Below, piece after piece: positions 22,171 to 34,864 of a stretch of 64,000 nt of DNA (position 1 is the stretch's first letter; every line of letters starts with the position of its first letter). Below the pieces are notes generated by a model. The model searched no databases and had not been told where the DNA came from. It worked only from the letters and a program-made list of their open reading frames with translations. Position numbers and translations under genes: made by a program. Origin of the DNA: Trachemys scripta elegans. Taxonomy: Eukaryota; Chordata; Testudines; Emydidae. The DNA is taken from positions 52,176,769-52,240,768 of the forward strand of contig NC_048305.1 in assembly GCF_013100865.1 (NCBI RefSeq). Direction: 5' to 3'.

Positions 22171-23744
22171 TGGGCTATTTGTTTCCGAGCTAGATTTCCT
22201 TTCGCCCGCTCCAGGGCTCTGCTTTGGGAGAGCCCCACTGAAGTATGGGAGGGCTGCCGGCAGGCTGCCGCTCCTTGCAAGAGCCCAAGCTGCCCTGTTG
22301 GACTTTGCGATTTCTTGGCTAACTTGTGTGTGTGTTTGTGTTTTTAAAGCAATAGCACCCTCTCCTTGAGGCGTCCTAGCAGGCATAGAGGGGAAGGATT
22401 TAGCAAGCCCATCTCTGTGCCAGGCCAGGATTGTCCCCTACAGCACTTCCTAGCGCTTTACCTAAGCTAAGTTTGAAAAGTCCCCGGTGATGAAGCTTCC
22501 ACCAGGCCCATTATGCAGGCGTGCTGGATATCAGGGACATGGTAGCTCAGTAGTAGAGCCCCAACCTTGCTCTCCTATACATACGGTCGAATGACTGCCT
22601 CATCCGCCTGATTTGCTGAAATGAAGGAAATCAAATCCCTTTGTTTGTTCCCTGGAATCTCTGTGTTGTCTCTCCCTGCAGTCCATAATTAGGAAGGAGA
22701 GCTGGGTTTAGCCTGAACATTACTGCCTGCACCGTGTGGGTGACCCCTTCACCATTGGTGGGGCTTGTTTCCTAGTCTAAATTCATCCTGGAGGCTGAAT
22801 TTCTGTCCCCTGCAAAGGGGCCTATAGTAACATTTATCCATGCAGCCAGAGTTCCTCTCTGTTGTTGATTCTGTCTGTATATTGTAGAGACTTTCAGATA
22901 TACTGAGGAATAGTCCATCGGTACACACAGAGTTCTCTTACTGTCCTCCGCCTCTTCCCTGAATGGTCTGCACTAAGAAGCTTAGTTTTTAAATGTGATG
23001 CTGTTTGTGACTGGTCAATATTTGGGCTGTTCCTGAGCCTGTTTTTTAGTTAATTAGCATTAATAGAGTTTCAGAAGGGTCAGGAGATGTGCTAAGCTGG
23101 GCAGCTTTGCTAGTGATCTAAGAAGTGTAATAGGCTCATTAGATGGGTAAGAAGGGTTTTCACTGGTTGATAAACCAGAGGTTGTGATAATAGGAGATTA
23201 GCATTTGCCACTAGTGGCAATTAATTAATGGGACAACAGGCTTGAGTCTCCTCATGCCGGAGATTTTTACAGTGGTGAGTCTTCAGTGGGGTTACTCCTG
23301 GTGCAGTGAGAGCAGGATCAGGCTGTAGTGATGGACATAGTGCTGATGAAGGGCTGTGAGCAGACGACTCAGGAGCCCTTGTTAAACTGCAGTGTGGGTT
23401 ACTGATATTCCATGCAGTGGGTTCTGCAATGTGGTGTCCTCATTGGCTTTAGCAGCCACACCACTCCCCACTCAGCTCCAAGTAGAAGGCCCACTCCAAA
23501 GTGGTCCAACAAGGCCCTTGCCCTGATGAAAAACAAACCTCTCATCATTTTGTCTCCTAATGGTTTGGGGTATGAACAAAAGTCTAGTAGAGGCTGAGAC
23601 CTGGAAAACTCTTAGTTTCTTTGAAAGATCAGATTCATGTTTGCACTGCTCTGAACAGAGGTGGATTTGACCAGGGAAGAAGGGGAATCCAAGTGTATAA
23701 GGCTACTGAATGAGTTATTGACAGAAGTTACCATAGACAAAGAT

Positions 23745-23860
23745 CAGATTAATAGATTCTAAGGCCAGGAGGGACAATTGTGCATAACACAGGCCAGAAG
23801 ATTTCCCTGAATGAATGCCTGATGATCCCAGCTAGACTTAGGTCTTTCCTTCCCATGGAA
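23745..23860 (-). mobile_element. CR1-type LINE 3' fragment
   Basis: The string agattctaaggccaggaggg and the later tgcataacacaggcc resemble the antisense 3' end of reptilian CR1 elements (compare 34865 onward and 60372-60445). Severely 5' truncated. Confidence 0.5.
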
Positions 23861-24295
23861 TTTCTTTCAGGCACCCGGCTGTTCAATTCCAGTCACAAAA
23901 CACCCTGGCTATAAGGCTGGGTAGGGGTGTCATGGCCCCATTACCAACCCTCTCCTTGACAGGGGAAGGAGTATAAATATCAACGCTGTAAAAATGTTGC
24001 TTGTGGCCTGAGCAAGATCAGTTAATTTAACAATAGACATAAACAGAAATAGAACCACCCCGGCCCATTGCTGTATCTGTCCTGTGGATAAATCCAGGAT
24101 GCTAGTCACCAGGGCTGCCAGTTGCCTCCACTAAATGAAGGTAGATAAGCTTAGACAGACAACAATAGGCACACAATCTTGTCTGTCCTCCCCCCACCCC
24201 CACCCCTGCCCCCAATCTGATTTCCTTTCCTGCACATCTGCTACGCAGAAATTGAGATCCTGGCTGAGCCGCTCGCAGTTTGAAGTGCTGACCTT

Positions 24296-24450
24296 TCACA
24301 TGGCTGTTTTGCTACTGAGATGAAATATTTAGCGTGGCTCCGTTACTGCCTTTTTCTTGAAAGTGTGTTTCACGCTTCATCTGCTGGAAATGTTAAGAGA
24401 TTTTCATGCCACGTTTTTCATTCCGCAAAGCCCAAATCTATAAGGCATAT
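24296..24450. promoter_or_regulatory. Candidate conserved non-coding element
   Basis: A unique block with ttgctactgagatgaaatat, tttcacgcttcatctgctgg and gttaagagattttcatgcc, resembling vertebrate enhancer texture. No repeat similarity within the window. Confidence 0.2.
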
Positions 24451-25309
24451 GGGTGGTGTGTCTCTGGGTGGTTTCACTGCAAACCTCATTCTTCTAGCAT
24501 AAATGTATATCTCTTGGGTGTCTTCCATGCACAGTTCTGCATCAGAGACCCACCTTTCATTCACTCATTAAGTGGGATTAGTACCTGTCCATGGCGTGCA
24601 CAGAGCCAGATTGTGTCCCCTTTACTCACGTTGGTGAGCATAAGTAAGGATTAAAGCCCAAATCCATTGTCTTATTTGGAGTTATACCTCATGTATCCCA
24701 GCATAAATGAGCTCAGAATCAAGCCTCATGGAGTTCCAACAGTGCAATGCTGATAGCAGTAAAAGGAGAATTGGTCCCAAGCGGGTTTTCATTGCAACGG
24801 AGACAGTTGGGGGGAATGCTGTGCAAGCATTAGCCCACAGCAAGGTGCAGTTCTGTTCACAAGGTCAAAGATCAGACCTACAACATGACATAATATCTGG
24901 CCACCCTGGGATATGTTATCACACTTTAAAATGTAGGAGGATCCATTGCAGAATGAGTAAAGGCTGTCAGCTGGGAAACCAGGCCTCACATCTGAGGACC
25001 CAATTCCCCTCTCATTTATACCAGTTGAAAGCAGCAGTAGCTCCACTGGAATTGAGGGCATTATACCTGTGTTAAAGTCGTGCGAGAGTTCCAAGGGACA
25101 GCAGGGATGGGATGCAAAGGGAGTGGTCTGCATAAGTTAACAGCGACCTATCTGGCGAGTAAATAAGGGAGGAGTCCTTGGCCTGAAAGGTGGCTGTAAG
25201 GTGATGTGACTAGGGCAGAAGACAGGGATACAAAGCAAAACAAATGCTTTTGTCTTTTTGTAGGGAATAGTGTGATGATATTTTAAGAGCTACAGGAACT
25301 GAACTCAGA

Positions 25310-26265
25310 CATATGGATAAGTATTTTGACACAGTCCCATATGACATTTTCATAAACAAACTAGGGAAATGTGATTTAGATGAAATTACTATAAGGTGGG
25401 TGCACAACTGCTTGAAAGACCATACTGAAAGAGTCATTATCAATGGTTCACTGTCCACCTGGGAGGATATATCTAGTGGGGTCCCACAGGGTCAGGCCTG
25501 GGTCTGGTACTATTCAATATTTTCATTAATGACTTGGATAATGGAGTGGAGAGTAGGTTAATCAAATTTGTAGATGACGCCAAGTTGGGAGGGGTTGCTA
25601 GCACTTTGGAGGACAGGATTAGAATACTAAATGATCTCAACAAATTGGAAAATTAGTCTGAAATCAACAAGATGAAATTCAATAAAGAGAAGTGCAAAGT
25701 ACTCCACTTTAGGGAGCAAAAATCAAACACACAGCTACAAAACAGGGAATAACTGGCTCGATGGTGGTACCGCTGAAAAGGTTTTGGGGGTTAGAGTGGA
25801 TCACAAATTGAATATGAGTCAATAATGTGATGCAGTTGAAAAAAAGGCTAATATCATTCTGGGATGGGTTAACAGGAGCATCATATGTAAGACCCAGGAG
25901 GTTACTGTCCTGCTCTACTTGGCACTGGTGAGGACTCAGCTGGAGTAGTGTGTCCAGTTCTGGAGGCCACATTTTAGGAGAAATTTGGACAAATTAGAAA
26001 GAGTTCAGAAGAGGGCAACAAAAATGACAAAAGATTTAGAAAATCTGACCTATGTGGGAAGGTTAAAAAGCTCAGAGAAACTGTCTTGAGAAAAGAAGAC
26101 TGAGGTGGGACCTGATAAATCTTCAATTGTGGTAAGGGCTGTTATGAAGAGGATGGTCAGGGATAGTCTAGGGTTACTTGGTCCTGCCTCAGCACAGGCA
26201 GCTGGACTTAATGACCTCTCGAGGGCCATTCCAGCTCTACAGTTCTACAACCCTATGAACTATTC
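25310..26265 (+). pseudogene. CR1 LINE relic, reverse transcriptase and 3' end
   Basis: The translation shows pieces of CR1 ORF2 reverse transcriptase in order: a KYFDTVPYDIFINKLGKCDLDE block (corresponding to AFDTV), IRWVHNCLK, then SSGVPQG, the F.DDAKLGG-type catalytic region after a frame change, and a late block around 25900-26000 (LALVRTQLE, CVQFWRPHF). It ends with the CR1 3' UTR near 26265 (cattccagctctacagttct). Stops and frameshifts break the frame. A full CR1 is about 4.5 kb or more, so the copy is strongly 5' truncated and dead. A second relic of the same family lies in the opposite orientation at 34865-36365. Confidence 0.85.
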
Positions 26266-26910
26266 TACAGTGCCAATATAATGGGCAGAGCCAGGTTAGG
26301 TTTGGCTCGTCCTGACCCCAGGTTTGCTTGGTCCTGGCCAATGGGGAGGACTGGGGGAGATTTGAATGGTGCCATGCCTACGCAGGCTCGGATGATCCTT
26401 TTGTTTGATCACCAAAAGAGAAGTTATGGTTCCGATATTTGCTCAGCAGGGTTTCAGTGGCATTTCATTTTGCAAAGCTCTTCTTGTAAGAAGGACCAAG
26501 TAAAACAACTCCATCTGCTTCTGCCAGGTCCCTGAGGCTAGTCAGAAGCACCCCATGACCAACGTGTCAAACACTGCTAAGAGATCCAATACATTTGTCC
26601 CTGGCCCATGTCTAAGAGGATTATCTCCCAGGGCCACCAGTGTTGGCTCAGTGCCTTATCCAGATCTAAATCCAATGGTGAAGGATAGCAGCAGAGGGCA
26701 GGTATTGTTGGAGGCAGCTCTTACCTAGGTTCTTGGTCACTTTGTGTCGCTAGTATGCTATTTCCCCACCCCAGAATGCATTTTTTTGTCTGTCTAATTT
26801 TGATTACATGGAAGTAAAATTGACCCTGCTTAAGCCACCAGTGAGGTTTGAATGTGGGATCTTCGGAGCTAAAAGCCTCCATTGCTGCAACTCTAGCAAG
26901 AAGGATGTTC
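26266..26910. other. Unique non-coding DNA
   Basis: Nothing recognised. A gctcgtcctgacc/gcttggtcctggcc near-repeat lies around 26305-26340. Confidence 0.4.
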
Positions 26911-27105
26911 CAGCCATTAAGGCACTAGCCTGGGACTGTGGAGACCTCTGTTCAACCCCCTGCTCTCCCACAGGCTTCCTGTGTGACCTTAGCCTTTCCG
27001 TGCCTCAGTTTCCCTCATCTATACAATGGGGATCATAGCACTGCCCTGCCTCCTGGGGGTGTCGTGAGGACAAAATACACTAAAGATTGTGAAGTGCTCA
27101 AGGTT
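26911..27105 (+). mobile_element. MIR/CORE-SINE copy, nearly full length
   Basis: A tRNA-related head (attaaggcactagcctggga ... gttcaaccccctgctct) is followed by the core (gtgtgaccttagcc, cctcagtttccctc, acaatggggatcatagc) and tail (gtcgtgaggacaaaatacac ... gaagtgctcaagg). The head looks like a tRNA box B but is not a tRNA gene. Confidence 0.85.
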
Positions 27106-29511
27106 AATGGGGGCCAGCGAAGTACCACAGCTAGACAGAAATAAGTTGAAAATGAACCAAGTCTATTGGCTGGAAGCCATAAGGGATTCTTCTGTGGATC
27201 AGCCACTAGATGAGCACCAAAGCTCCCACTCTTCTAATGACAGAGAGACAGGCAATGCCTGTCAATATTAGCCACCCTGTTGGAGTGGCAGCTGAGTGCT
27301 GTGCGCATCTGAAGGACATGTCTGCATATTAATGAGGGTTTTATGAAAGAGAGAACCAGGCTGCTTGTGTTTTGCTACCTAAAAATTAAGGCAACTCTAC
27401 TGTGGCTGGATCCTGGTGTAAATCACTGTAGGTCCTTGGAAGCTAGCTGAGGAGCTAGAGATGTGCAACTCTCCATTACTTCATCAGGCATTGGACACAT
27501 GTGCCTGAGGACAGTAGCTGGCCCTGGGCTTTGTTTTCTTGCATGTGCCCATCCCTGTAGTGTGTAAGCACGTGGGATGCTATCGGAGTATGACTTGGTG
27601 AATGTAATTACATTTAATGAGCCATTAAACTCAACCTCTGTTTATGCTCCAAGATAATGTTGACAGTCGCAGCGGCATGTCTTGTATCCTCCGCAGGAAG
27701 AGAATCTTTGCTTTCCTGTAACTGATGGGCAGCGTTGCCCCTCCCCCAGCCTCTCTAAATCCTGTCGCTGCAAGAAAAAGGAAAGGTGGGGGAGGTGATG
27801 TCTTTTACTGGACTGACTACTGTTGGTGAGATAGACAAGCGTTTGAGCCACACAGAGCGGTTCCTCTGGCCTGGGCAGTTACTTATCGCCATCGATGTGG
27901 AGCCATGGCTCTCTGACAGCCATATTCTCCATCTCTTTGAAATGAAAAAGAGACTTTAATGGATCGTTTGACAGAGTGACAAGTAGGGGTGGTGAAAAAG
28001 TAGCAGAGGGGCTTTTTTTTTGTAACCAATTCTCCATTTGGGGGTGGGACTGGAGGCGACCTTTCTCACGAGATGAGACCAACCCATTGCAAAGGGGATC
28101 CAATGGAGAAGGAAGCTAGAAGGAAGCAGAGCTCCATTGACGTCAGTGGAGCTGCAGCTGCATACATCAGGGATAGATTTGGCCCAGAAGCTTTGGACTG
28201 ATGATTTTTAAAGCTGTTAAAGGTTTCTGGACGTTCATTAAATGAATAGGAATTGGGTGTCCAAATCTGCTGGGCAGTTTTGAAAGTTCCCAGCCCCAAA
28301 GGCTCCCATCTGGAGAAAGGTGACTATCAAGTGTGCTTTGCAATAGTAATGGGGAAAGTCGTTTAATGCATCACTGATAATTAGCCAAGGAAATCTCTAT
28401 ACACCGAGACAAAGAATACTAGTACCTGAGGGGAAGGCTGATTAAAATAGAGAAACAGCTGCATTTTGTCCTAGGGGTTAAGCCCTCCGCTAACTTAAAT
28501 GGAGCTACACTACTTTACACCAGTAGTGGATAAGTCATTAAACACAGTCCTGTTAATTTGGATTTAGCGTTGGGGAAAGCCCTGGAGACTGAAGCCTATT
28601 TGTCCACAGAACAGGTTTCAGCATAGCTTGCAACGGTGCAAGGTCCCTACGAAAGTGCCTCATGCCTGACCTGACGAGGTCACTCCAGAGGCTGAACGAG
28701 GAGTTCAATCTGCATCATTCATTCAGTTCCTGGACCCTCTGCTGAAACTGCCTGCCAAGGGGGCAATTGTGATAATGGTTTTGGGATGTGGACACCTGTC
28801 CATTACGAACTAGATCAACCGACTTGTGCCACAAGGTAGTCATCGCCCATACGAGCCTTTTCCACATTCTACTGTTCTGAATCTGGAGACTCCAGCCATG
28901 CTGGCAGTAAGCCCAAATCAATTACGATGGGACTCTGGGACCTACAGTGCCAGTGGCTTCAAACCAGTTATCCCCTTCACAGCCCCACATGTGACAAACA
29001 TCAAACTCTCCTTCCTTGACTCATGTAGGAACAGAGTCAACTTCCTTTTGGTTCACCTTCTAATTTATTGCTAGGCTTTACCATAGTACTCATTACGACA
29101 GTATCTGCGCCCCTCCCAAACAGGGATGAGTATCTCTTCATAGCACACCTCTGTGGGAGGGAGGTTGTCCCCATTTTGGAGAGGAGAAAACTGGCACAGA
29201 GAGAAGTAGGCTTCTGTTTTCCAGAGGCTCCCTTAATTTTGGACCCCCAACTGGAGATCCGTAGGGAAGTCAGTTGGATCTATGGCTGCTCAGCGCCTCT
29301 CAGAATCCGGCTTTAGACAACTCAAATTGGTCATGCAAAATCAGGGGATGTTATTGAGAATGCAGGTCTAAGTAACTCGCCTAGGAAGTCTGAGTCAGAG
29401 AATGGATCAGAATGCAGGTCAGAGTCCTTATCTACCAGGGCATCTTTACTCTTTGGATTCAAAGGACACAAGTGGACTGTACAAATGTGATGAACAGCAC
29501 TATAGGGAAAC
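27106..29511. other. Non-coding DNA
   Basis: No gene supported. A weak antisense MIR-like core (cccattttggagaggagaaa ... gcacagagagaag) is at about 29170-29210. A degraded gtgtaaa/tttacacc-type repeat lies near 28500-28530. Confidence 0.45.
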
Positions 29512-29519
29512 AGTTATAG

Positions 29520-29793
29520 CAGGCCTGCACAACATGAGGCCCGGGGGCCGCATGCAGCCCGCATGGGCTCATTGTGCGGCCTGCGGGGGGTGAGTAGGTG
29601 GGCTCACTGTGTGGCCCGCAGCGGAAGGAGGGTTTGTTTCTGTGGGGCAGGCGGCGCTGGGGGGGGGGGGGGTGTTTCAGGGGGGGGTGGGGGGATTTGG
29701 GGGGGGGGTTCAGCAGGGCCGGGGGGTTTCAGCCCTCAGTTGTTTTCTTTGTAGTAATATGGCCCTTGTCGCTTTACGAGTTGTGCAGGCTTG
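29520..29793. mobile_element. hAT-type non-autonomous transposon (274 bp)
   Basis: Terminal inverted repeats CAGGCCTGCACAAC and GTTGTGCAGGCTTG match at 13 of 14 positions. A perfect 8-bp duplication, agttatag, flanks the element (29512-29519 and 29794-29801), the signature length for hAT. The interior is a G-rich tract with no transposase frame. Its gcggcctgcggg/gtggcccgcagcgg wording resembles Charlie-like elements. Confidence 0.92.
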
Positions 29794-29801
29794 AGTTATA
29801 G

Positions 29802-32800
29802 CTTTACGTTCAGCTTTTCAGCCTATTTTTTAGGTGTTAATATGACTAAATTGCTGATCTAGGGCAAACAACATATCCACTCTGTCAGCCTGGATCTTGT
29901 TCATTATCTATAACCACATCAAACAGAACATCATGTCTATAACCACATCACATCAACAGGACACGCAGTATTTTCCAGCTCAGTGGTACAGATTGTTTTT
30001 TCCTTTTCTCTCTCCCTGATTTTGTCTCGGCTCTTTACTCCGCAATGGCAAGTGTTTCTTGAAAAGGCAGAAGGATTTCAGGGAAAGTTTTGAGAGTCTT
30101 GGTGACAGTTTTGAATTGGGAGCAATCTGCAGCTGAACTCAGGATCTCGGAGTCTGATGCAGCAGATGTGTCCAAAGCCCGCAGGTTTACAACAGGCTTC
30201 ATTCGTCAGTGAAAGCTTCCCCCTGGGCACGGCTTTTGTGAGGAACAAGGTTTACTATTTCCCAAAAGATTTTGCAGGGGTCATGAGTCGTGTCAGACAC
30301 GGAGGCCCAGGACCAATGTGCAACCAGGAAAAGCTTTCCGGGTGGCAGGTGGTGCGCTGTTATACAAAGCTGAAGAGCTTTGATGGTGGTAACGGCTGCA
30401 GAATGGGTCGGAAGATCCAGCACCTGTGCATCCGGGCACGGATGTGAGAAAGCTGCGGTTGGTTGGTTTGTTTATATCCCTGGTCAGGCACTGCACTGGG
30501 CCGCATTCCTGAGCGTTGTTTCAGAGAAAGCCAGAGAGAAATGCTTGTTAAGACCCAGATCCTCAAAGGGGATCAATGGGAGTTGGGCACTCAAGTACCT
30601 TTGAGGATCTAGGCCTAACTTCCCAGTGGGAGCTGTGGCTCAAGCTGCACGATAACTGTCCTCAAGCCCATGGACCAGCCTTCCAGCTGCCATCTGTTTG
30701 GCTTTTAACTTCGCCTCCAAAAGGTGTTAACCACAGGGCAATGCTGCCTAATACCACTGTACAGGACTTGCTGGAGCACCTAATGCAGCATGTTCTCCTG
30801 GCTACACTCCAGCTGAACAATTACATCTTGCCTGCCCCAAATGGCCCCTGCACTTCCCATTGGATGTCGTATCGGCTGATCGCTGCTGAATCCACCAACT
30901 TCCATGGTGCTGTCTGAACTGGAGTTGTGGGGAGTTGTTTTTATTTAACTCCCCCACCCTGGGGAGGCTAATGCACCAGTGCCTCTGGTTCTTCCTTAAA
31001 CATGGCAGCCATGGCCTTAGGAGTCCACAGCAGTCTGTCTAGACAGACACTCACCCACCCGTTGTATGGTTTGGCATTGAGCCCTATAGGCAGGGTGAGC
31101 TCTTCTCAGTGCTTCTAGGCTTGGCTGTTCAGAGCCCTGGCAATTTTGCTGCATCAGTTATGAATGTAAAAATAATTGCTTGAGCCGTGGTACCTCTTTC
31201 AGTACAAACTAAGCCCCAGCTCTTCTTCAGGTCAGGCCACTCCCCTGCTCCCAATCTTTCCTTTCTAAGGTCTAGTTCCCTAATGAGGCTCGTCTGTCAG
31301 CTCCTCCCTCTAAGATCATAGCTTGTTTAAATCTCCTCAGGGTGTGGCAGGTAGCGTTGATGAAGTTTGTTAGCCCCCTTTCGCCCTGGCCAGTGGTGGG
31401 ATACATGCACCTCCTCATGGTATTCTTCTTTTCTTCCCGTATTAAAGTGTTGTGCTGTGTTGCTAAAGAGCTGCTGTGTTCCTCCTCAGTGGTGGCTGCA
31501 TTTCAGTGGTGGAAGAAATGAAATTCTCTCCATTCACAGAACATGTAGATCCTTTTAGGAAGCTGACTATTGCCAGTAGCATGGAGAAGCTTATACAGTC
31601 AGGACTTTCCTTTTGTCGCCAACTGAAATCTTGGGTGCATCCGCCCAGACTATCGGAGTAGGATGCAAATCAGGATCCTGGTTCCATTTCTAGATCAGGT
31701 GAGGCAATGGAGCTGCTGTGAATCAGTATCTCTGCACCAGGACGAAACTGATAAGAACTTTTCTGTTTGCACCCTGGATCTCTGCAGGTTTGGTGCTGTT
31801 AAGTTCCTACATAGGATTGTGCCTGCCTAGGAACATCGTAATACACAGTTCTAAGTAGCAGAAAAAGATGAGATCTGGGAGAAGAGCAAATCTCCACTGG
31901 ATATGTTCAAAACACTCAAAGAATTTAGAAATTAAGCCGGGCTCCTGACTCACTGGGTTTACAGGAACAGGCCACTTGGCAAAATTAGGGCTAGTTGTGA
32001 CATCAGACAAACACTTTGGGACTGATTCAGCTTTCACATGCACCAGACACATTCCCCCAGGTAGGTCCATAGGCTTGTGGAGTTACTACTGAGAGCAGAA
32101 CTGAGCCCTCTGACTCGCTTCAGTACCTGCCTCCCTCCCTGCACACCATTGTCTTGAATCTGATCTCACATCTGTCACCTGGTGCGGGACAGGTGTCTCC
32201 CCATTGAGGTCAGGGGAGTTAAGCAATTGTGAGATCAGAACTGGGTCTTTTTTCTCTACGTGCCCTGGCAGGTGTCCCATCTAGCAGAGCCTGAGAAGAC
32301 TTCACCCAGCATGCAGCTGGGAGTGCCCAAGAGCAGCTTTTCTTGTGGCGTTTTGGCATGGCCACTCCAGGGCATGGTCACTCCAGCAAGCACAGAGGTG
32401 GCACCAAAAGGCATTTTTCAAACCTTTGGAAGAAGCTGCAGTGGAGCCGTTTCTGGACAAAGCTCTGGTGGATGCTTGTTTCCTCCGAAGCAGTCTGCAC
32501 ATTCCTGCCTGGGAGACATCTGCTGCCGGTGATGGCTCTACCACCGGGGCACCGGCGCCAGAAAGAGCTCAGCAAAGTGGGTGCATATTGGGTGCAAAGC
32601 ACTTCTAAAAACTAGCCCTGTTCTAGAGGCTTCAACTGGAGTTCTGTTCTCTGGAAAACCTGGAGCTGATTGTGGGTGCTGAGCATGTGAAAGTCTGGCC
32701 ATGAATTCTGGTGAAAACCCGACCCTAGGGGCATGAACTCACACAGAAAAGGTGAGAAAATAGAAACAAATTAAAATCCCTTGACTTTCATCCCCATTCT

Positions 32801-33149
32801 GTGTGTCACAGCCAGTGGTGCCTGGAATGGAATAGGTCTTCTGCAGGAAGGTTGCTCTGCTCCCCCAGACTGTGCAGTGCATGTTCTAACAGGGGGATCT
32901 AAAGCAAAAGCATCAGTAGCACTTCACTGAAGAAACCCAGCAAGGAGCACCTAGATTCCCTTAATTAGTTCCTGTTCTGTCACGCTGTCCCTTCTCCTGC
33001 ACAGAGCTCCAGGCACTCCAACATGTGGGAGTGAGCTCAAACAGAGCAGCTTGTAGGATCACAGCCTGTAATGAGCCCAGGGAGAGTTCAGGCCAGATAC
33101 AGTGCCCTGCCTAAAATTTTTGATCTAGTGTCTTTACTATTCACTCTGA
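29802..33149. other. Non-coding DNA with one palindromic repeat
   Basis: Only the compact palindromic element at 30554-30614 is recognised. A tandem near-repeat ataaccacatcaaacagaac/ataaccacatcacatcaaca lies at about 29909-29960. No gene supported. Confidence 0.45.
30554..30614. repeat. Compact palindromic short repeat
   Basis: Left half cccagatcctcaaagg; right half cctttgaggatctaggcc; the centre is gatcaatgggagttgggcac. It is the most complete and shortest copy of the family also seen at 2980-3031 and 13662-13781. Confidence 0.65.
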
Positions 33150-33322
33150 CCTTGTTCAGACTAGGATTTAGAAGGTGTTTGCTAACATGTGTTACATGCC
33201 TAGTGTAGACAAGGCAGTGTGTCTTTATCATCTGTTAACTTGGCTGAGTTGACTCTGTCTTCTCTACACTAGGCATTTAACATGTGTTAACAAACACCTT
33301 CTAAATCCTAGTCTGGACAAGG
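33150..33322. repeat. 173-bp foldback with 68-nt arms
   Basis: The arms 33150-33217 and 33255-33322 are reverse complements with about seven mismatches, separated by a 37-nt loop. Both start or end with ccttgt/acaagg and contain gactaggatttagaaggtgt. It is likely a foldback or MITE-type DNA element, although no target duplication is apparent. If transcribed, it would form a long hairpin. Confidence 0.9.
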
Positions 33323-34599
33323 CTCCTGGGATAAACTCTAGCAAGAACTTGCACCTCTCATGCTGCTAAGGATAAGGGAAGAGCTGTTATACAGCAGAAA
33401 CTAAATATTATACTTTCCGAATGTTAGTAGCATTTGAGGGAAGCCTCTGCAGTGAAGGCACGAAAAGGTCGGGTAACAGTCTGGGTATTTCTCCCAGTGC
33501 TGGTTTTGGTTCTTCTCCAGATAACGAGCATTGGGAACTGTAACTACAAAAACTCCCACAATTCCTTGCATGCAGTGTAACAGAAAAAAAACTGAGTCCA
33601 TTTCCCTGGCCTGGCCTCTCTCTCTCCGCACTGGTAGTCCCTGGAGGCACGTGAGTTCACTCAGCAATGACCCCGCTGGTGGAGATCAGAGTAGCATTGA
33701 TGGGTTCTGAAAAAACTATTTAAGTGTGATGATACATGGGTGGGACAGAGATATATAAGGGGAAAGCACTTCTGAACAAGATCAGATTGCCCCATCCTAC
33801 AAACCAAGAAATGATGCCCTGGCAGTAAACAAACCCTATTCTTTCTCCCAGCCCTCTGATTTGGGAGCAGATTCACTGCTGAAAGCCCAGTTAGTGCTTT
33901 CCTAGTGTTTAAAAACTGCAGCGTGGCCTATCAGCAGCCTAGCTCACTGTCATGTGAGAACTCTGAGCATGCTCTGTTGCTCTCAGAGGGTGGGAATGTT
34001 ACAGCCCTCAGGCAATGTTGCTCGGTGGTGGAAAGGCCCTGACTAGCCAGGGAGGGGGACGATCAGATGCATAGGAGGACAAGGCTGCTAAGAGGGCTAG
34101 AGGAGTTAGAGGGGATTCCTGGAAGGTCCCCCCCCCCGAAATGTAAGTTGTCACATGATTCATCACTGGTGCTTTGAATCTGACTGAAGTCGAGTGCCCC
34201 TTGTTTATCTGGAAAACAGCGTCCAGCTGGGTGAGTGAGTGTGTGTGCCTGGAAGTGCTCGTACGAGCGTGTGAGAACAGGGGGGCACATGTGGGTGTGC
34301 ATGACTGAGTGTCTGGATATGCGTGTGTGTGACTAGAGTGTCTGTGCGTGTACCAGTGCGAGTGGGTAGCTCTTCAGGATACTTAGCCTTGTTCCTGTCC
34401 TGCACGCGGTGGAAATGCTTGGGTTTAGTGGGCCAGTGCCATTCAACTCTAAAGGGGAGTGGATCCTCGGGTGGTGTAAATCAGTGTAACTCTTTGGAAG
34501 TCAATTGTGCTATGCTGGTTTACATCAGCTGGGGATCTGGCCCAGGATTCTTATTGTGGTTTATAAGCCTTTCAGAATTAAAAGGTCTCTAAATGTTTT
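33323..34599. other. Unique non-coding DNA
   Basis: GT-rich patch at about 34230-34360 (gtgtgtgcctgg ... gcgtgtgtgtgac) and C-run at about 34130. No gene supported. Confidence 0.45.
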
Positions 34600-34760
34600 A
34601 TCTCCCCTCTCCGCAATGACAGATTAATTGGAGCCATAACTTGGGTGCCATTTTGGCAGCACAGTAATTACAAAACTTTTTACGTGAATCTTTGTTTTAA
34701 ATGCAGTTGTTTATGCAATGGTCTGCTAGTGCGTCACAATTAATTCACCAGTTCCACTGA
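34600..34760. promoter_or_regulatory. Candidate conserved non-coding element
   Basis: Contains several enhancer-like AT motifs in unique sequence: gacagattaattggagccat, cacagtaattacaaaac, gcgtcacaattaattcacc. TAATT cores recur four times within 130 bp. This is the most CNE-like block in the window by eye; conservation is untested. Confidence 0.3.
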
Positions 34761-34864
34761 GTGCTGAAATCTCTCTACCCTACCCCATCAGTGCACCCCG
34801 ACCATACCCTGGAAGGAGAACCCTGACCTTATAAGACAAGTGCTAAGAGCAGAATTGACAGTGA

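Larger units (their letters stand above)
22171..25300. other. Intron-like or intergenic DNA
   Basis: No gene supported. Holds a CR1-like 3' fragment (about 23745-23860) and a possible conserved block at 24296-24450. A palindromic patch ttgccactagtggcaa is at about 23206-23221. Confidence 0.45.

Noticed and set aside
26911..26970. tRNA-like box sequence
   Set aside because: It is the tRNA-derived head of a MIR; no cloverleaf with paired acceptor stem.
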